Assembly (NCBI RefSeq): GCF_017745675.1
Contig: NZ_JAFLJM010000006.1
Location: forward strand, 1 to 64,000
Origin: Alkalihalobacillus sp. BA299
Lineage (GTDB): Bacteria > Bacillota > Bacilli > Bacillales > Bacillaceae_F
Direction: 5' to 3'
Length of the DNA stretch: 64,000 bases
The number at the start of each line of letters is the position of its first letter. Positions within the stretch are counted from its first letter, which is position 1. Under the pieces are notes generated by a model. That model worked only from the letters and a program-made list of their open reading frames with translations. It was not told the origin of the DNA and made no database searches. This document shows positions 9,582 through 18,015 of this stretch, in pieces. Made by a program: the position numbers and the translations under genes.

Positions 9582-10262
9582 ATGAGTAAGTTTATCGTAT
9601 ATTTAGTTGAAGATGAAGAAAATCTTTCTCAAGTATTAAAAGCGTATTTAGAAAAAGAAGGTTGGACTGTAAAAACATTTAACAATGGAGATGCTGCTGT
9701 TCAAGCCATAGAAGATAAACCGCATTTATGGATATTAGATATTATGTTACCTGGTACAGATGGTTACCAAGTGTTAAAGGCGATTAAAGAACACGGGGAC
9801 ACACCTGTTATCTTTATTTCAGCTCGAGATCAAGATTTAGATCGAGTATTAGGATTAGAAATGGGTAGTGATGATTACCTAGCCAAACCATTTTTACCAC
9901 AAGAATTAGTGATCCGTGCAAAAAAATTACTTTCAAGAATTTATGGTACAGGTCAAACTGAACAACGGAAAATAGAATTAAATGATTATTTAATTGACCC
10001 GATTGGAAGAACAGTAATCGATAAACACGGGTCAACCGATCCAGTAGATTTAACGACAAAAGAAATGGATTTAATTTTATTGTTAACAGGAAAAGTAGGA
10101 AAAGCTTTTTCGCGTGAAGAAATTATTGAACATGTGTGGGGAGAAAATTATTATGGATCTGAACGTGCAGTTGATGATGTAGTAAGACGAGTTCGAAAGA
10201 AGATGCCTCGAGTACATTTAGAAACTTTATATGGTTATGGATACCGCGTACTATCGTCATGA
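9582..10262 (+). CDS. cssR: CssR-like OmpR-family response regulator
   Basis: 226 residues: receiver domain (phospho-acceptor D53 in LDIMLPGTDGY, conserved Lys in KPFLP) and a C-terminal winged-helix DNA-binding domain. Stretches such as HLWILDIMLP, VIFISARD, DRVLGLEMGS and YGYGYRVLSS match what I recall of B. subtilis CssR closely. CssR activates htrA and htrB when misfolded secreted protein accumulates. AGGAGGG precedes the ATG. The gene overlaps the kinase gene by 4 bases (ATGA). Its place near prsA, the extracytoplasmic foldase, fits secretion stress. Confidence 0.82.
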   Translation: MSKFIVYLVEDEENLSQVLKAYLEKEGWTVKTFNNGDAAVQAIEDKPHLWILDIMLPGTDGYQVLKAIKEHGDTPVIFISARDQDLDRVLGLEMGSDDYLAKPFLPQELVIRAKKLLSRIYGTGQTEQRKIELNDYLIDPIGRTVIDKHGSTDPVDLTTKEMDLILLLTGKVGKAFSREEIIEHVWGENYYGSERAVDDVVRRVRKKMPRVHLETLYGYGYRVLSS

Positions 10263-11620
10263 TTAGAGTTAATTTAACCCAAAGAATTTGGCTGTCTTTT
10301 ATTTCATTAATTGTACTTGTTGGACTTTCTATAATTATCATCTACCCGATTTCTATTAAAGGAACACTAACTGAAGAAACGTATCGGATTATTGAACAGG
10401 AACAAGCACGCTTTGCGAATCCGTATAGTGAGTATTTTACTCCGCCACAATCAGAAATTGATTTTATCGAACGGCGAGAAGCGGAACGGTCAGTGGGGCA
10501 CTTGTTTGTTTTAAACCAATATGGGACTCTGCGAGGAGACCCAGTTCCGAATGAAGTACTCCAAGAAATGGGGGAAAATGCGTTTACACAAGAAAGCACG
10601 AGAGGCCGATACGAATTAACATACGGTGGTGCGACATTATTTTATGTCATCACTAAATTAAAAACAACCAACGAAGAAGCTTATCAAATTTCCTTTATGT
10701 GGGATACGTATCGGGATCGGATGGTTAACCGACTTTGGGAACGATTGCTTTACATTTTATTACTTACGAGTGCATTAAGTTTATTGCCAGCCATTTATTT
10801 AAATCATTATTTAAGACAACCACTAGCCGTATTAGGTAATCATTTTGAACAAATAGCAGCACGTAATTGGCAGGAGCCTTTCAAATGGAAAGGCGATGAA
10901 GACTTTCAAAAGCTATCTTATCAGTTTGAACGAATGCGTCAAAATTTGATGCGTTATGACCGGGCACAAAAGACGTTTATTCAACATGCATCACATGAAC
11001 TAAAGACACCGATCATGGTTATTAAGAGTTATGCTCAGAGTGTTAAGGATGGTATACTACCAAAAGAGAATATAGAAAGTACGATGAATGTCATCCTTGA
11101 AGAAGCGAATCGAATGGAACGTCGTGTGAAGGATATGTTGTATTTTACAAAACTAGACTCTTTAAAAGATGAGGATCCGATTCGAGAAGAAATTTCGTTT
11201 GGAGCGATAGCCTTTCACTTGGAGGAGAGGTTCCGTATTCAGCGTGAAGATGTGACGTTTATTATTACAGGAGCAGATATTAAATTCAAAGGAGATAAAG
11301 AACAAATTCAAGTTTTATTAGAAAACTTCATTGAAAATGCGCTTCGCTATGCCGATCAAAAAATCTATATAAAAGCTGAGAAGAAAGAACAATCGGTAAA
11401 ATTAACTGTAGAGAATGACGGTGAACCAATACCCGCAAACGATGTGCCTAATATTTTTACACCATTCCATAAAGGAAATAAAGGACAATTTGGTTTGGGG
11501 CTAGCTATTGTAAAACGAATTGCTGAATTACATGGTGGTTATCCTGGTGTTGAGAATAAAGAGCAGGGTGTTTGTTTCTTTGTCATATTACCACAGGATG
11601 ATGTTAAGAGGAAAAGATAA
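10259..11620 (+). CDS. cssS: CssS-like membrane sensor histidine kinase
   Basis: 453 residues. Membrane segments at about 9-30 and 165-185 enclose an extracytoplasmic domain of some 135 residues. After a HAMP-like linker come the H box (HASHELKTP, phospho-His 246), the N box (ENFIENALRYAD) and the glycine boxes (FGLGLAIVKRI). The H-box surroundings and the FHKGNKGQFGLGL block resemble B. subtilis CssS, the sensor of secretion stress at the membrane-wall interface. The start overlaps the stop of cssR. A neighbouring OmpR-type pair of another name is possible, since the sensor domain itself is not diagnostic. Confidence 0.78.
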   Translation: MIRVNLTQRIWLSFISLIVLVGLSIIIIYPISIKGTLTEETYRIIEQEQARFANPYSEYFTPPQSEIDFIERREAERSVGHLFVLNQYGTLRGDPVPNEVLQEMGENAFTQESTRGRYELTYGGATLFYVITKLKTTNEEAYQISFMWDTYRDRMVNRLWERLLYILLLTSALSLLPAIYLNHYLRQPLAVLGNHFEQIAARNWQEPFKWKGDEDFQKLSYQFERMRQNLMRYDRAQKTFIQHASHELKTPIMVIKSYAQSVKDGILPKENIESTMNVILEEANRMERRVKDMLYFTKLDSLKDEDPIREEISFGAIAFHLEERFRIQREDVTFIITGADIKFKGDKEQIQVLLENFIENALRYADQKIYIKAEKKEQSVKLTVENDGEPIPANDVPNIFTPFHKGNKGQFGLGLAIVKRIAELHGGYPGVENKEQGVCFFVILPQDDVKRKR

Positions 11621-11785
11621 AAATAAAAAAAGAGGAATAATGTGATGAACTTTGATAACAACATTGTTATTGCAGGTAAAATCACATGTCCTTATAAAAT
11701 AGGGTCTTTTACGCAAACGATACACTAAAGTGAATAAACAATATGATATACTAAATGAGATAAAATTGTTGAAAGTGGTGGAATT

Positions 11786-12745
11786 ATGAGCAAAGGAATT
11801 GTCCACTATCGAACAGGGGATTCTTTAGATAGTTATTTTCTAATTAAAACAGCAACAAAAGGTATAGCTAGTAATGGAAAACCTTTTCTAACCTTAATAT
11901 TAAGTGACAATACTGGAGAAATAGAAGCCAAACTTTGGTCCTGTTCACCTGAAGATGAAGTAACATTTGTAAGCAAGGAAATTGTTCATATTATTGGTGA
12001 GCTTTCTGAGTTTCGAGGAAGAAATCAATTAAAGATTAATAGTATTCGTCCAACAACGGCACTGGATAATGTAAAAATAGCTGATTTTATACGTTCGGCA
12101 CCAGTTTCACCAGAGGAAATGCTTGAAAAGATTACTCAATATATATTTGATATGAGGAATGCTAATATTCAACGGATTACTCGACATCTATTGAAGAAAC
12201 ATCAAGAAGTATTTCTTGAATCACCAGCCGCAACTAAAAATCATCATGAATTTGTTTCAGGTTTAGCGTATCATGTTGTGTCGATGTTGGATTTAGCAAA
12301 ATCAATATCAATGCTTTATCCTAGCCTAGACACAGATTTACTCTATGCTGGAATTATATTACATGACTTAGGGAAAGTTCGAGAGCTCTCGGGTCCAATT
12401 GATACAGTTTATACTCTTGAAGGAAAGCTACTTGGCCATATTACAATTATGGTCAATGAAATAGGTGAGGCCGCTCAAGAGCTTGGGATAAATGGGGAAG
12501 AAGTGATGATCCTCCAACACCTTGTCCTTAGTCATCATGGAAAAGGCGAGTGGGGGAGTCCAAAACCACCATTAATACGTGAAGCTGAAATTCTGCATAT
12601 GATTGATAATATTGATGCAAAAATGAATATGATGGACCGAGCCCTTGAACGAGTGGAACCAGGTGAGTTTTCTGATCGGGTCCAAGCTCTTGAAAATCGC
12701 TCACTATATAAACCATCATTCCATGACAGACCGTTAGATTTATAA
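11786..12745 (+). CDS. yhaM: 3'-5' exoribonuclease YhaM
   Basis: 319 residues: an N-terminal OB-fold nucleic-acid-binding domain (about 1-95) and an HD phosphohydrolase-type domain with HDLGK around residue 192. This is the layout of YhaM, which trims RNA and single-stranded DNA 3' ends in Firmicutes. GTGGTGG lies just before the ATG. In B. subtilis yhaM follows yhaN; here the cssRS pair sits between them. yhaL follows downstream. Confidence 0.93.
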   Translation: MSKGIVHYRTGDSLDSYFLIKTATKGIASNGKPFLTLILSDNTGEIEAKLWSCSPEDEVTFVSKEIVHIIGELSEFRGRNQLKINSIRPTTALDNVKIADFIRSAPVSPEEMLEKITQYIFDMRNANIQRITRHLLKKHQEVFLESPAATKNHHEFVSGLAYHVVSMLDLAKSISMLYPSLDTDLLYAGIILHDLGKVRELSGPIDTVYTLEGKLLGHITIMVNEIGEAAQELGINGEEVMILQHLVLSHHGKGEWGSPKPPLIREAEILHMIDNIDAKMNMMDRALERVEPGEFSDRVQALENRSLYKPSFHDRPLDL

Positions 12746-12853
12746 TTCAACGAACTCGGAATAAAAAGCTTCCTTCCAAGCAGTAAAATAGACATAGAAA
12801 AAAAAGACAAGCATAGATTAGTAGAAAGAACTGTTTAAGGAAGGGAGATTTTA

Positions 12854-13135
12854 ATGAAAAATAAGCAAATACAAATGATAGTCCTCGTATGTATTGGTCT
12901 TTTTCTTTTCTTTGTTTCTGGACTTGATTTTTCATCAGTTGTATTATTGAATGCGGATCCATGGTGGATGTATTTTGTAGTCTTGGGAATATTAGTAAGT
13001 GCCTATTATTTTATGAAATATTCGATAGAAGATAAAAAAATTGATGAAGAATTTATTGAAAAAGAAGGACAAGTGTTTATGGAGCGTATCGAAGAGGATC
13101 GTGCAAAAAGAAGAGAATATAGTGAAAAGCCATAA
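12854..13135 (+). CDS. yhaL: sporulation protein YhaL
   Basis: 93 residues with two hydrophobic segments (about 6-24 and 37-55) and a charged C-terminal tail. The block PWWMYFVVLGILVSAY followed by IEKEGQVFMERIEEDR matches YhaL, a small membrane protein of the B. subtilis mother-cell sporulation regulon. B. subtilis YhaL is about 70 residues and lacks the extra first hydrophobic segment, as far as I recall. AAGGAAGGGAG precedes the ATG. Its stop lies inside the following terminator. YhaL and PrsA are also neighbours in B. subtilis. Confidence 0.78.
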   Translation: MKNKQIQMIVLVCIGLFLFFVSGLDFSSVVLLNADPWWMYFVVLGILVSAYYFMKYSIEDKKIDEEFIEKEGQVFMERIEEDRAKRREYSEKP

Positions 13136-13163
13136 GGAAGCTATCCTTATGGCTTTCTTTTTT
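13126..13163 (+). terminator. intrinsic terminator after yhaL
   Basis: A perfect 13-bp stem (aaagccataagga / tccttatggcttt) and 5-base loop are followed by a T-rich tail. The stem begins inside the last codons of yhaL and could also serve the opposing small gene. Confidence 0.88.
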
Positions 13164-13183
13164 AATTCCCTTTTGGTTGATAA

Positions 13184-13282
13184 TTAGCAGTATGATGCAC
13201 CTACAATGATTAATAAGATGAATAGAACAACGATTAAAGTAAAACCACCGAATGCTGGTTTAGGAGTTGGACATGCTGACAT
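13184..13282 (-). CDS. YjcZ-family small sporulation peptide (32 aa)
   Basis: A 32-residue ORF: a short polar head (MSACPTPKPAFGG) and a single hydrophobic helix ending in VGASYC. The core FxLIVVLFILLIIVGA is the signature of YjcZ/YhzE-type tiny sporulation membrane peptides. AAAGGATGG lies upstream of the ATG. Two relatives with the same core are at 14416 and 14601 on the other strand. The function of the family is unknown. Confidence 0.8.
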   Translation of the reverse strand: MSACPTPKPAFGGFTLIVVLFILLIIVGASYC

Positions 13283-13369
13283 TTATACCATCCTTTCAAT
13301 TACTAATTAATGACTTATACAATAACCTATGCGAGAGGATAGAAGTTGGTCTAGGCAAATGTGGAAATA

Positions 13370-13405
13370 AAAAAATGCAGGTGAAGCATTTGCTTTACCT
13401 GCGGC
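13370..13405 (-). terminator. intrinsic terminator after prsA
   Basis: Read on the minus strand, tgccgcaggtaaagc pairs with gcttcacctgca and is followed by a run of seven T. It lies just past the prsA stop. Confidence 0.8.
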
Positions 13406-13412
13406 ATTTCAA

Positions 13413-14225
13413 TTAATTAAAAAGATCTTTAAATTGTGGATCATTTACTTTTAAGTTGGCATCATTATACAATTCGTCCATGACTTCATCATAGGATTTC
13501 ACTATCACACGTTTATCCGTGACTTTAATAATATGGAAACCGTGTTCAGTTTCGACAATGTCACTAACTTCACCGACCTCTAAATTGAAGGCAGCTTCCT
13601 CAAACTCTGGAACCATTCTTCCTTGTCCAAAGAAACCAAGCTTTCCACCTTTTTGAGCAGAGCCTGGATCAACAGAATGCTCAGTTGCCAGTTCCTCGAA
13701 GTCTTCTCCAGCATTAATTTTTTCAAGTATTTCTTTAGCTAAGTCTTCTTCTTTAACTAAAATATGACTAGCTTCGACTTCAATTGTAGATTCATCTATA
13801 TTTTCTGCATCAACTTCTTCGATATCTTGAGTCATTAAGTCCTGAATAGCAAGTCTTGAGATAATAAAGTCATTTTTAAATTCTTCGATCGTTTCAACAG
13901 GTAAGCCGAATTGTGTTTGAAGGATTTGTAATAGTTCCTCATCTGTTTCAACACCAAATTCTGCTTTAAAAGTATTAATCTCTTCTTCAACGGTAGCTGG
14001 ATCAATACCTGCATCTGCAATAACTTGATTTAAAATTTGCTTTTCAACCATTTCTTTTAATAATTCATTACCATGTCTATCTTTTAATTCTTGAAGGAAT
14101 TCCTCTTCTGTAACTGTTACATTTGTTCCTTCAACAATTGTTCCACCTTGTGTACCATTATTAGCACATGCTCCTAATAATAGCGCACCAGACAAACTAA
14201 GCGCTAAAATGCTTTTTTTCATCAT
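13413..14225 (-). CDS. prsA: foldase lipoprotein PrsA (parvulin peptidyl-prolyl isomerase)
   Basis: 270 residues. A lipoprotein signal peptide with lipobox LLGAC (lipidated Cys around 20) is followed by an N-terminal SurA-like helical chaperone domain. The parvulin (PpiC) domain at about 135-230 contains EASHILVK, GGKLGFFGQGRMVPEFEEAAF and THGFHII-like motifs. PrsA sits on the outer face of the membrane and helps exported proteins fold after Sec translocation. GAGGAG precedes paired ATG codons at 14225 and 14222. The CssRS-like system upstream monitors the same process. Confidence 0.95.
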   Translation of the reverse strand: MMKKSILALSLSGALLLGACANNGTQGGTIVEGTNVTVTEEEFLQELKDRHGNELLKEMVEKQILNQVIADAGIDPATVEEEINTFKAEFGVETDEELLQILQTQFGLPVETIEEFKNDFIISRLAIQDLMTQDIEEVDAENIDESTIEVEASHILVKEEDLAKEILEKINAGEDFEELATEHSVDPGSAQKGGKLGFFGQGRMVPEFEEAAFNLEVGEVSDIVETEHGFHIIKVTDKRVIVKSYDEVMDELYNDANLKVNDPQFKDLFN

Positions 14226-14280
14226 GCTTGTCCACTCCTCAACCGTTTATGTTTTCAACATTTTTTCTTGCACAATCTTT

Positions 14281-14309
14281 ACTATAACACAATCTTTAAT
14301 GAAATGAAA
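14281..14309 (-). promoter_or_regulatory. possible prsA promoter
   Basis: On the minus strand a TATAGT -10 lies 17 bp from a weak TTTCAT -35, about 60 bases before the prsA start. The decamer aaagattgtg occurs twice around the -10 and could be a regulator site. The -35 is poor, so this is tentative. Confidence 0.4.
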
Positions 14310-14415
14310 AAGGTACAAGGCTTTTAAACCACTATCAGAATTAGTGCAATCGCCCAGTACATTCAATTGTTTCGTGCATAGGATATGGTAACGAAGCAAT
14401 GAGGAGGTGTTTTAG

Positions 14416-14499
14416 ATGTCTCACGCATATTACGGTGGCTTCGCGTTAATTGTGGTGTTGTTCATCTTATTAATCATCGTTGGTGCAGCTTGGTGCTAA
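14416..14499 (+). CDS. YjcZ-family small sporulation peptide (27 aa)
   Basis: A 27-residue ORF, MSHAYYGGFALIVV then LFILLIIVGAAWC: a tyrosine/glycine head and one hydrophobic helix with a C-terminal Cys. GAGGAGGTG lies about 5 bases before the ATG. It is one of three related peptides near prsA and is too short for most gene finders. Its function is unknown; the family is associated with spores. Confidence 0.82.
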   Translation: MSHAYYGGFALIVVLFILLIIVGAAWC

Positions 14500-14600
14500 A
14501 AGAACGACTTTTATAGCCTAAACCTAACTTAATCGGATCGACAGGTGAAACTTGAGTTAATTAGAGAGAGCCTATTTAAAATTCAAAAGGAGGATGGCTT

Positions 14601-14693
14601 ATGTCAGGCGGATACGCTGGTGGATTTGCGTTACTTGTCGTCTTATTCATCCTGTTAGTAATCATTGGAGCTAGCTGGGGCTACGGTTACTAA
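14601..14693 (+). CDS. YjcZ-family small sporulation peptide (30 aa)
   Basis: A 30-residue ORF, MSGGYAGGFALLVVLF followed by a hydrophobic helix and the end SWGYGY. AAGGAGGATGG is placed well for the ATG. It lies 101 bases after its paralogue at 14416 and before a strong terminator, so the two are probably one transcript. The head and core differ from the neighbour enough to suggest an old duplication. Confidence 0.82.
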   Translation: MSGGYAGGFALLVVLFILLVIIGASWGYGY

Positions 14694-14702
14694 TAATGGA
14701 AT

Positions 14703-14735
14703 AAAAAGGATGGGGCATATAGCCTCATCCTTTTT
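14703..14735 (+). terminator. intrinsic terminator after the yjcZ-like pair
   Basis: Stem aaaaaggatggggc / gcctcatccttttt with a 5-base loop and flanking A and T runs. It is suited to both strands and lies between the peptide genes and the opposing ORF at 14763. Confidence 0.85.
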
Positions 14736-14762
14736 ACACTTTAGGTGTTTTCCTTTTACTTA

Positions 14763-14942
14763 TTATGTAAATAGTATTTTTACATATGTTGATGTTAACA
14801 AAATGGTAATGAGAACATTTATAGTACGAAAGACAACTGGTTGTCTTTCTTCAGGAATTTCTTTTTGCAAACATAAAGCATTCGTCATAGAATTAAAAAT
14901 AAAAAGGATAAATAAGGCAAAAATAGCAAATATAAAAAGCAT
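14763..14942 (-). CDS. hypothetical small membrane protein (59 aa)
   Basis: 59 residues with two predicted membrane helices (about 2-18 and 40-57) separated by a polar loop (CLQKEIPEERQP). GGGGG about 8 bases before the ATG at 14942 supports this start; the frame is open further upstream but without a site. I recognise no family. The amphipathic loop and neat terminator downstream favour a real gene over chance. Confidence 0.5.
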   Translation of the reverse strand: MLFIFAIFALFILFIFNSMTNALCLQKEIPEERQPVVFRTINVLITILLTSTYVKILFT

Positions 14943-15094
14943 ATATGAGCCCCCAATATATTTAATAAAAATAAGATGGACGTAACGTAGCAAGTTCTTA
15001 TAAAATAACTTTAACAAAAGATGAGTAAAAAAGATAGTTGTTCGCCTGAAGAACAACTCGAGTGAAGATTAGAAAAAATTGTAGGTGGTGTAGT

Positions 15095-15679
15095 TTGAAG
15101 AAAACTGTTAATTGGAAAGTTAGTTTTTTAGTTTTAGCAAGTTTCAATGTAATTCTATTTTTTTCAGTCGGAATTTTATTTTTAATGCTATTATCTTCCA
15201 TTGACCAAGACGAGGGTCAAATGATAGATGAAACTAAACCTGAAGCCAACTTTACGATTAAAACGACGCGAGACGAATTAAATCAACTCATTGCCTTAAA
15301 GCTTAAAGAACAACCGAAACAAGTTGTGACATACCATGTTTTTTTGACAAATGAACAAATCGAACTGCGAACAGCAATACCAATATTGTCTAGAAATATA
15401 GAAGTCCAAGTAAATATGATTCCAGAAGTTGCACCTAATGGAGATTTATTATTGCATATTTCCACCTTATCAATGGGCCAACTTCAATTACCACAGCAAA
15501 TCGTACTTCAGATGCTCACAGACTTTCTTTCATTTCCACCATATGTAAATTTAAACCCTACTGAACAAACAGTGCATATTGTGATGTCAGAAATAACGGA
15601 AGTAGAAAATATATTCTTCTATTTTGAAAAATTTGATTTACCAAATAATGAGATTGAATTATTAATGAAAATCGAGTAA
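15095..15679 (+). CDS. DUF2140 / YpmS-family membrane-anchored protein
   Basis: About 194 residues: an N-terminal membrane anchor (about 10-33) and an extracytoplasmic domain resembling the YpmS (DUF2140) family. It contains the typical NFTIKTTRDELNQLIA and ELRTAIPILSRNIEVQ-type segments. I chose the TTG at 15095 because AGGTGGTG lies directly upstream; the frame opens at 15062. In B. subtilis ypmS is in another neighbourhood, so its place between prsA and yhaI is a difference. Function is unknown; family confidence is moderate. Confidence 0.7.
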   Translation: MKKTVNWKVSFLVLASFNVILFFSVGILFLMLLSSIDQDEGQMIDETKPEANFTIKTTRDELNQLIALKLKEQPKQVVTYHVFLTNEQIELRTAIPILSRNIEVQVNMIPEVAPNGDLLLHISTLSMGQLQLPQQIVLQMLTDFLSFPPYVNLNPTEQTVHIVMSEITEVENIFFYFEKFDLPNNEIELLMKIE

Positions 15680-15685
15680 ATGTGA

Positions 15686-15720
15686 GGCTGACACATAAGT
15701 AGTTTCGCTATGAGTCAGCC
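15686..15720. terminator. inverted repeat between convergent genes
   Basis: ggctgac at 15686-15692 pairs with gtcagcc at 15714-15720, extended by partial pairing inside. There is no clear T run on the plus strand. It sits where the DUF2140 gene and the opposing DUF3267-like gene converge, so a two-way terminator is likely. Confidence 0.45.
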
Positions 15721-15774
15721 AACACTAAATCATTCCTACTAGCCAATAAAAATCTATCGTTAGCAAAATTATCA

Positions 15775-16317
15775 TTAGCTAGCTCTACTTAATAAAATAT
15801 GAAAACCGTCATAATGATCTTCAATAAACGATGATTTTGGTGCTTTAAATAAGTGAGTAACATAAATAATATCGTATATACTAAGTCCAAAATTGATCGC
15901 TGCAAAAATAGAGAAATAAGGTAGATGTTCAGGTGAAAAAATCGACCCGATAGTTGCAAATACAGTTATCGTTAATAATGGAAATAAGGCAGATGTAATA
16001 CATAGCCTTTTGGTAATCGTATTTGGAATAAAGCAATACAAAATAGGGAATTTCTGTGTTCTTTTTATCGTTAATTTAGCATACTTCCCACAAAGCCAAA
16101 TCGGTACGCAATGTAATAATTTATGGAAAATAGTGATTAATATAAGTCCGCCGATAAAAGGGATCACCCCGTATTGATTTATACTTGTTACTTCAATAAA
16201 TGAACTTAAGAATAAATAAAAAACAAGAAAAAATAAAACTCCAGAAGTAATTGAGACGATAGTAAGTCGAGTGTGACCAAAGTCACGAGCAATATTAACA
16301 GATTTCCAGCAAAACAA
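15775..16317 (-). CDS. DUF3267-like membrane protein (zincin-type, motif degenerate)
   Basis: About 180 residues with four or more hydrophobic segments. The membrane topology and the motif IFHKLLHCVPIW resemble DUF3267 putative membrane zincin peptidases, whose hallmark is HExxH. Here the catalytic Glu is Lys (HKLLH), so protease activity is doubtful. I chose TTG at 16317 because AAGGAGG is about 10 bases upstream; a GTG at 16329 overlaps that site. It occupies the place of yhaJ/yhaK in the B. subtilis order, but I cannot confirm orthology. Confidence 0.6.
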   Translation of the reverse strand: MFCWKSVNIARDFGHTRLTIVSITSGVLFFLVFYLFLSSFIEVTSINQYGVIPFIGGLILITIFHKLLHCVPIWLCGKYAKLTIKRTQKFPILYCFIPNTITKRLCITSALFPLLTITVFATIGSIFSPEHLPYFSIFAAINFGLSIYDIIYVTHLFKAPKSSFIEDHYDGFHILLSRAS

Positions 16318-16445
16318 GGTGAATAGCACCTCCTTAATCTATTTGAATAATTTACGATGAATTCGCTAGAAAATCAATAGGTATGACAAAATAATTAAAT
16401 ATTCTTTTTTTATTGACAAATAAATTTTTTAGTGAAAAGTAGGTG

Positions 16446-16796
16446 ATGAAGGTGTATGACGAGGATTATTTTAAAAAATTACAATTTCAATATAGTCTGT
16501 TATTAAAGATGATTGATAGAGAATCTTATCCATTTTATGCACTAGCACTTGAAAAAAACTTATCAGAGGATGAAGTTGAGCAAGTATTATTATTGTGTCA
16601 AGAACTACAAAAAGAATACGAGGAGCAGTGTGAACTTGGTTTTGTTCATCATACACCACTTCTCGTACATTTTGTTGGTATGCTTCCCGAAAAATTAAAT
16701 TTAGAGGATACATTGAGTGCTTTAAAAGCACAAGATTTATATTCTGATCTAATTGAAGTGTTACAAAAGGCTGTAAAAAGGATTGAAAAGGAATAA
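16446..16796 (+). CDS. yhaI: DUF1878 family protein YhaI
   Basis: 116 residues, acidic and all-helical, no membrane segment. The blocks YPFYALALEKNLSEDEVE and HFVGMLPEKLNLEDTLSALK resemble YhaI (DUF1878), and the convergent placement next to hpr matches B. subtilis. A GTG at 16443 precedes the ATG in the same frame. Function is unknown. Its stop is only 13 bases from the end of the opposing hpr. Confidence 0.82.
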   Translation: MKVYDEDYFKKLQFQYSLLLKMIDRESYPFYALALEKNLSEDEVEQVLLLCQELQKEYEEQCELGFVHHTPLLVHFVGMLPEKLNLEDTLSALKAQDLYSDLIEVLQKAVKRIEKE

Positions 16797-16809
16797 CCAG
16801 CAACCGTGC

Positions 16810-17382
16810 TTACCTAGTTTCTGCAGGTTGTTGCGGCTTTAATATTCCATCTTCATCAGTGAAGTCATGTTCAAATTTGTCTAATGTTTTTTCAAAAATG
16901 TCCATAAAATCATGACCATAAATGTGGCGAACAATACTCATTAATTCAGAAAACTCAGGAAATTTACCATATAAGTCTTTAATTGGCAATGCTCCACCAT
17001 AAATGCTATAAGTTCCTGGGTTGTAGCATTCTAGAGTTTTTAGAAGTAGCTTTTCACCATCCGGTGTTAAATAAACATAGGTATTCCTTTTATCATTTTC
17101 TTTTTTCGAGAATGTTAGTAAACCACGCTCTTCTAGCTTCTTGGAAAAATTGAAAGCTGTTGAAACATGCATAACTCCGAATTTCGCTATATCAGAGATT
17201 GAAGCCCCCTCTAAGTGATAGGCAATCCACAAGATATGATGTTCGTTAATGTTTAAGTCAAAGGGTTTAATCCATGACTGCCAATCTTTTTCAACAGACT
17301 TCCACAAGGCCTTACTTAGCTGAGCAACCTTGTGGCTAAACATTATTGACTGCTTAATAGAGTAAGGTACGTTATGGTCCAT
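16810..17382 (-). CDS. hpr: MarR-family transition-state regulator Hpr/ScoC
   Basis: 190 residues with a MarR winged helix in the middle ([20 protein letters not shown], helix-turn-helix around 55-80; wing around [14 protein letters not shown]). Length, flanking helices and position identify Hpr (ScoC), the repressor of extracellular proteases and of sporulation genes in B. subtilis. GGGGGAG stands 6 bases before the ATG. Its neighbours yhaI and yhaH are the same as in B. subtilis. Confidence 0.93.
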   Translation of the reverse strand: MDHNVPYSIKQSIMFSHKVAQLSKALWKSVEKDWQSWIKPFDLNINEHHILWIAYHLEGASISDIAKFGVMHVSTAFNFSKKLEERGLLTFSKKENDKRNTYVYLTPDGEKLLLKTLECYNPGTYSIYGGALPIKDLYGKFPEFSELMSIVRHIYGHDFMDIFEKTLDKFEHDFTDEDGILKPQQPAETR

Positions 17383-17536
17383 TGTTCTCCCCCATTACTA
17401 ATATTATTTTTATACTATATTTTCTTTATATTATGACAATAAATTGTATATTAATAAAGAGAAATTTTAATTTTTTTTAAAAAATCCGATAATTTCATGA
17501 ATTATTATTCATGAAAGCGTTTAAATAATGAAATGA

Positions 17537-17881
17537 TTACCAGCGTCGACTACTTTCAACTACTTCTTGTAACCTATTAATTTCCTTTTGGAGTTGCTTT
17601 AGAGCAGGCTCTATTTCTCGTTTCCAATCGTCGACAGAGTCTTTTACGTCTTGTGAAACGATTTCGATTGCTTCTTTACTTATTTTTGCTGTTTCAGAAA
17701 ACTGTTTTTTGAGTGAAATAGTTTGTTCTTTTGTTTCGTCTAAGTTTTTTTTAATTTTAGTAACAGATTCGGTAAGTGAAGCTTGTACTTCTTGGCCTGA
17801 TTTAGGTGTGAATAATAGAGTTGTAATGCCTGTTACCACGCTACCAAAAATCACTCCATAAAATAAAGGTTTGAACTTCAT
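17537..17881 (-). CDS. yhaH: YhaH, YtxH-domain protein
   Basis: 114 residues: an N-terminal hydrophobic segment (residues 5-24, with the YtxH-like FGSVVTGITTLLFTPKSGQEV) followed by a charged coiled-coil tail. YtxH-type proteins include general stress proteins; YhaH itself has no assigned biochemical function. GGGAGGT precedes the ATG. It lies upstream of hpr on the same strand with a 154-base gap, as in B. subtilis. Confidence 0.8.
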   Translation of the reverse strand: MKFKPLFYGVIFGSVVTGITTLLFTPKSGQEVQASLTESVTKIKKNLDETKEQTISLKKQFSETAKISKEAIEIVSQDVKDSVDDWKREIEPALKQLQKEINRLQEVVESSRRW

Positions 17882-18015
17882 ATAAATAACCTCCCATTAT
17901 TAAATAGTAGGAAAATATATTAACTATCAACATATAATGGTTAAAATACAAAATTGAAATATTTTATAATTTGTGTTCATGAAAAGCCAAAGAAATTTAA
18001 AAAGGAGGCTTTACA

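Noticed and set aside
11645-11728. 27-codon ORF between cssS and yhaM
   Set aside because: GAGGAAT upstream is acceptable, but the peptide has no recognisable feature and is short enough to be chance.
14665-14985. 106-residue plus-strand ORF after the yjcZ-like genes
   Set aside because: It begins in the end of a peptide gene, crosses a strong terminator and is antisense to the better supported 59-residue ORF.
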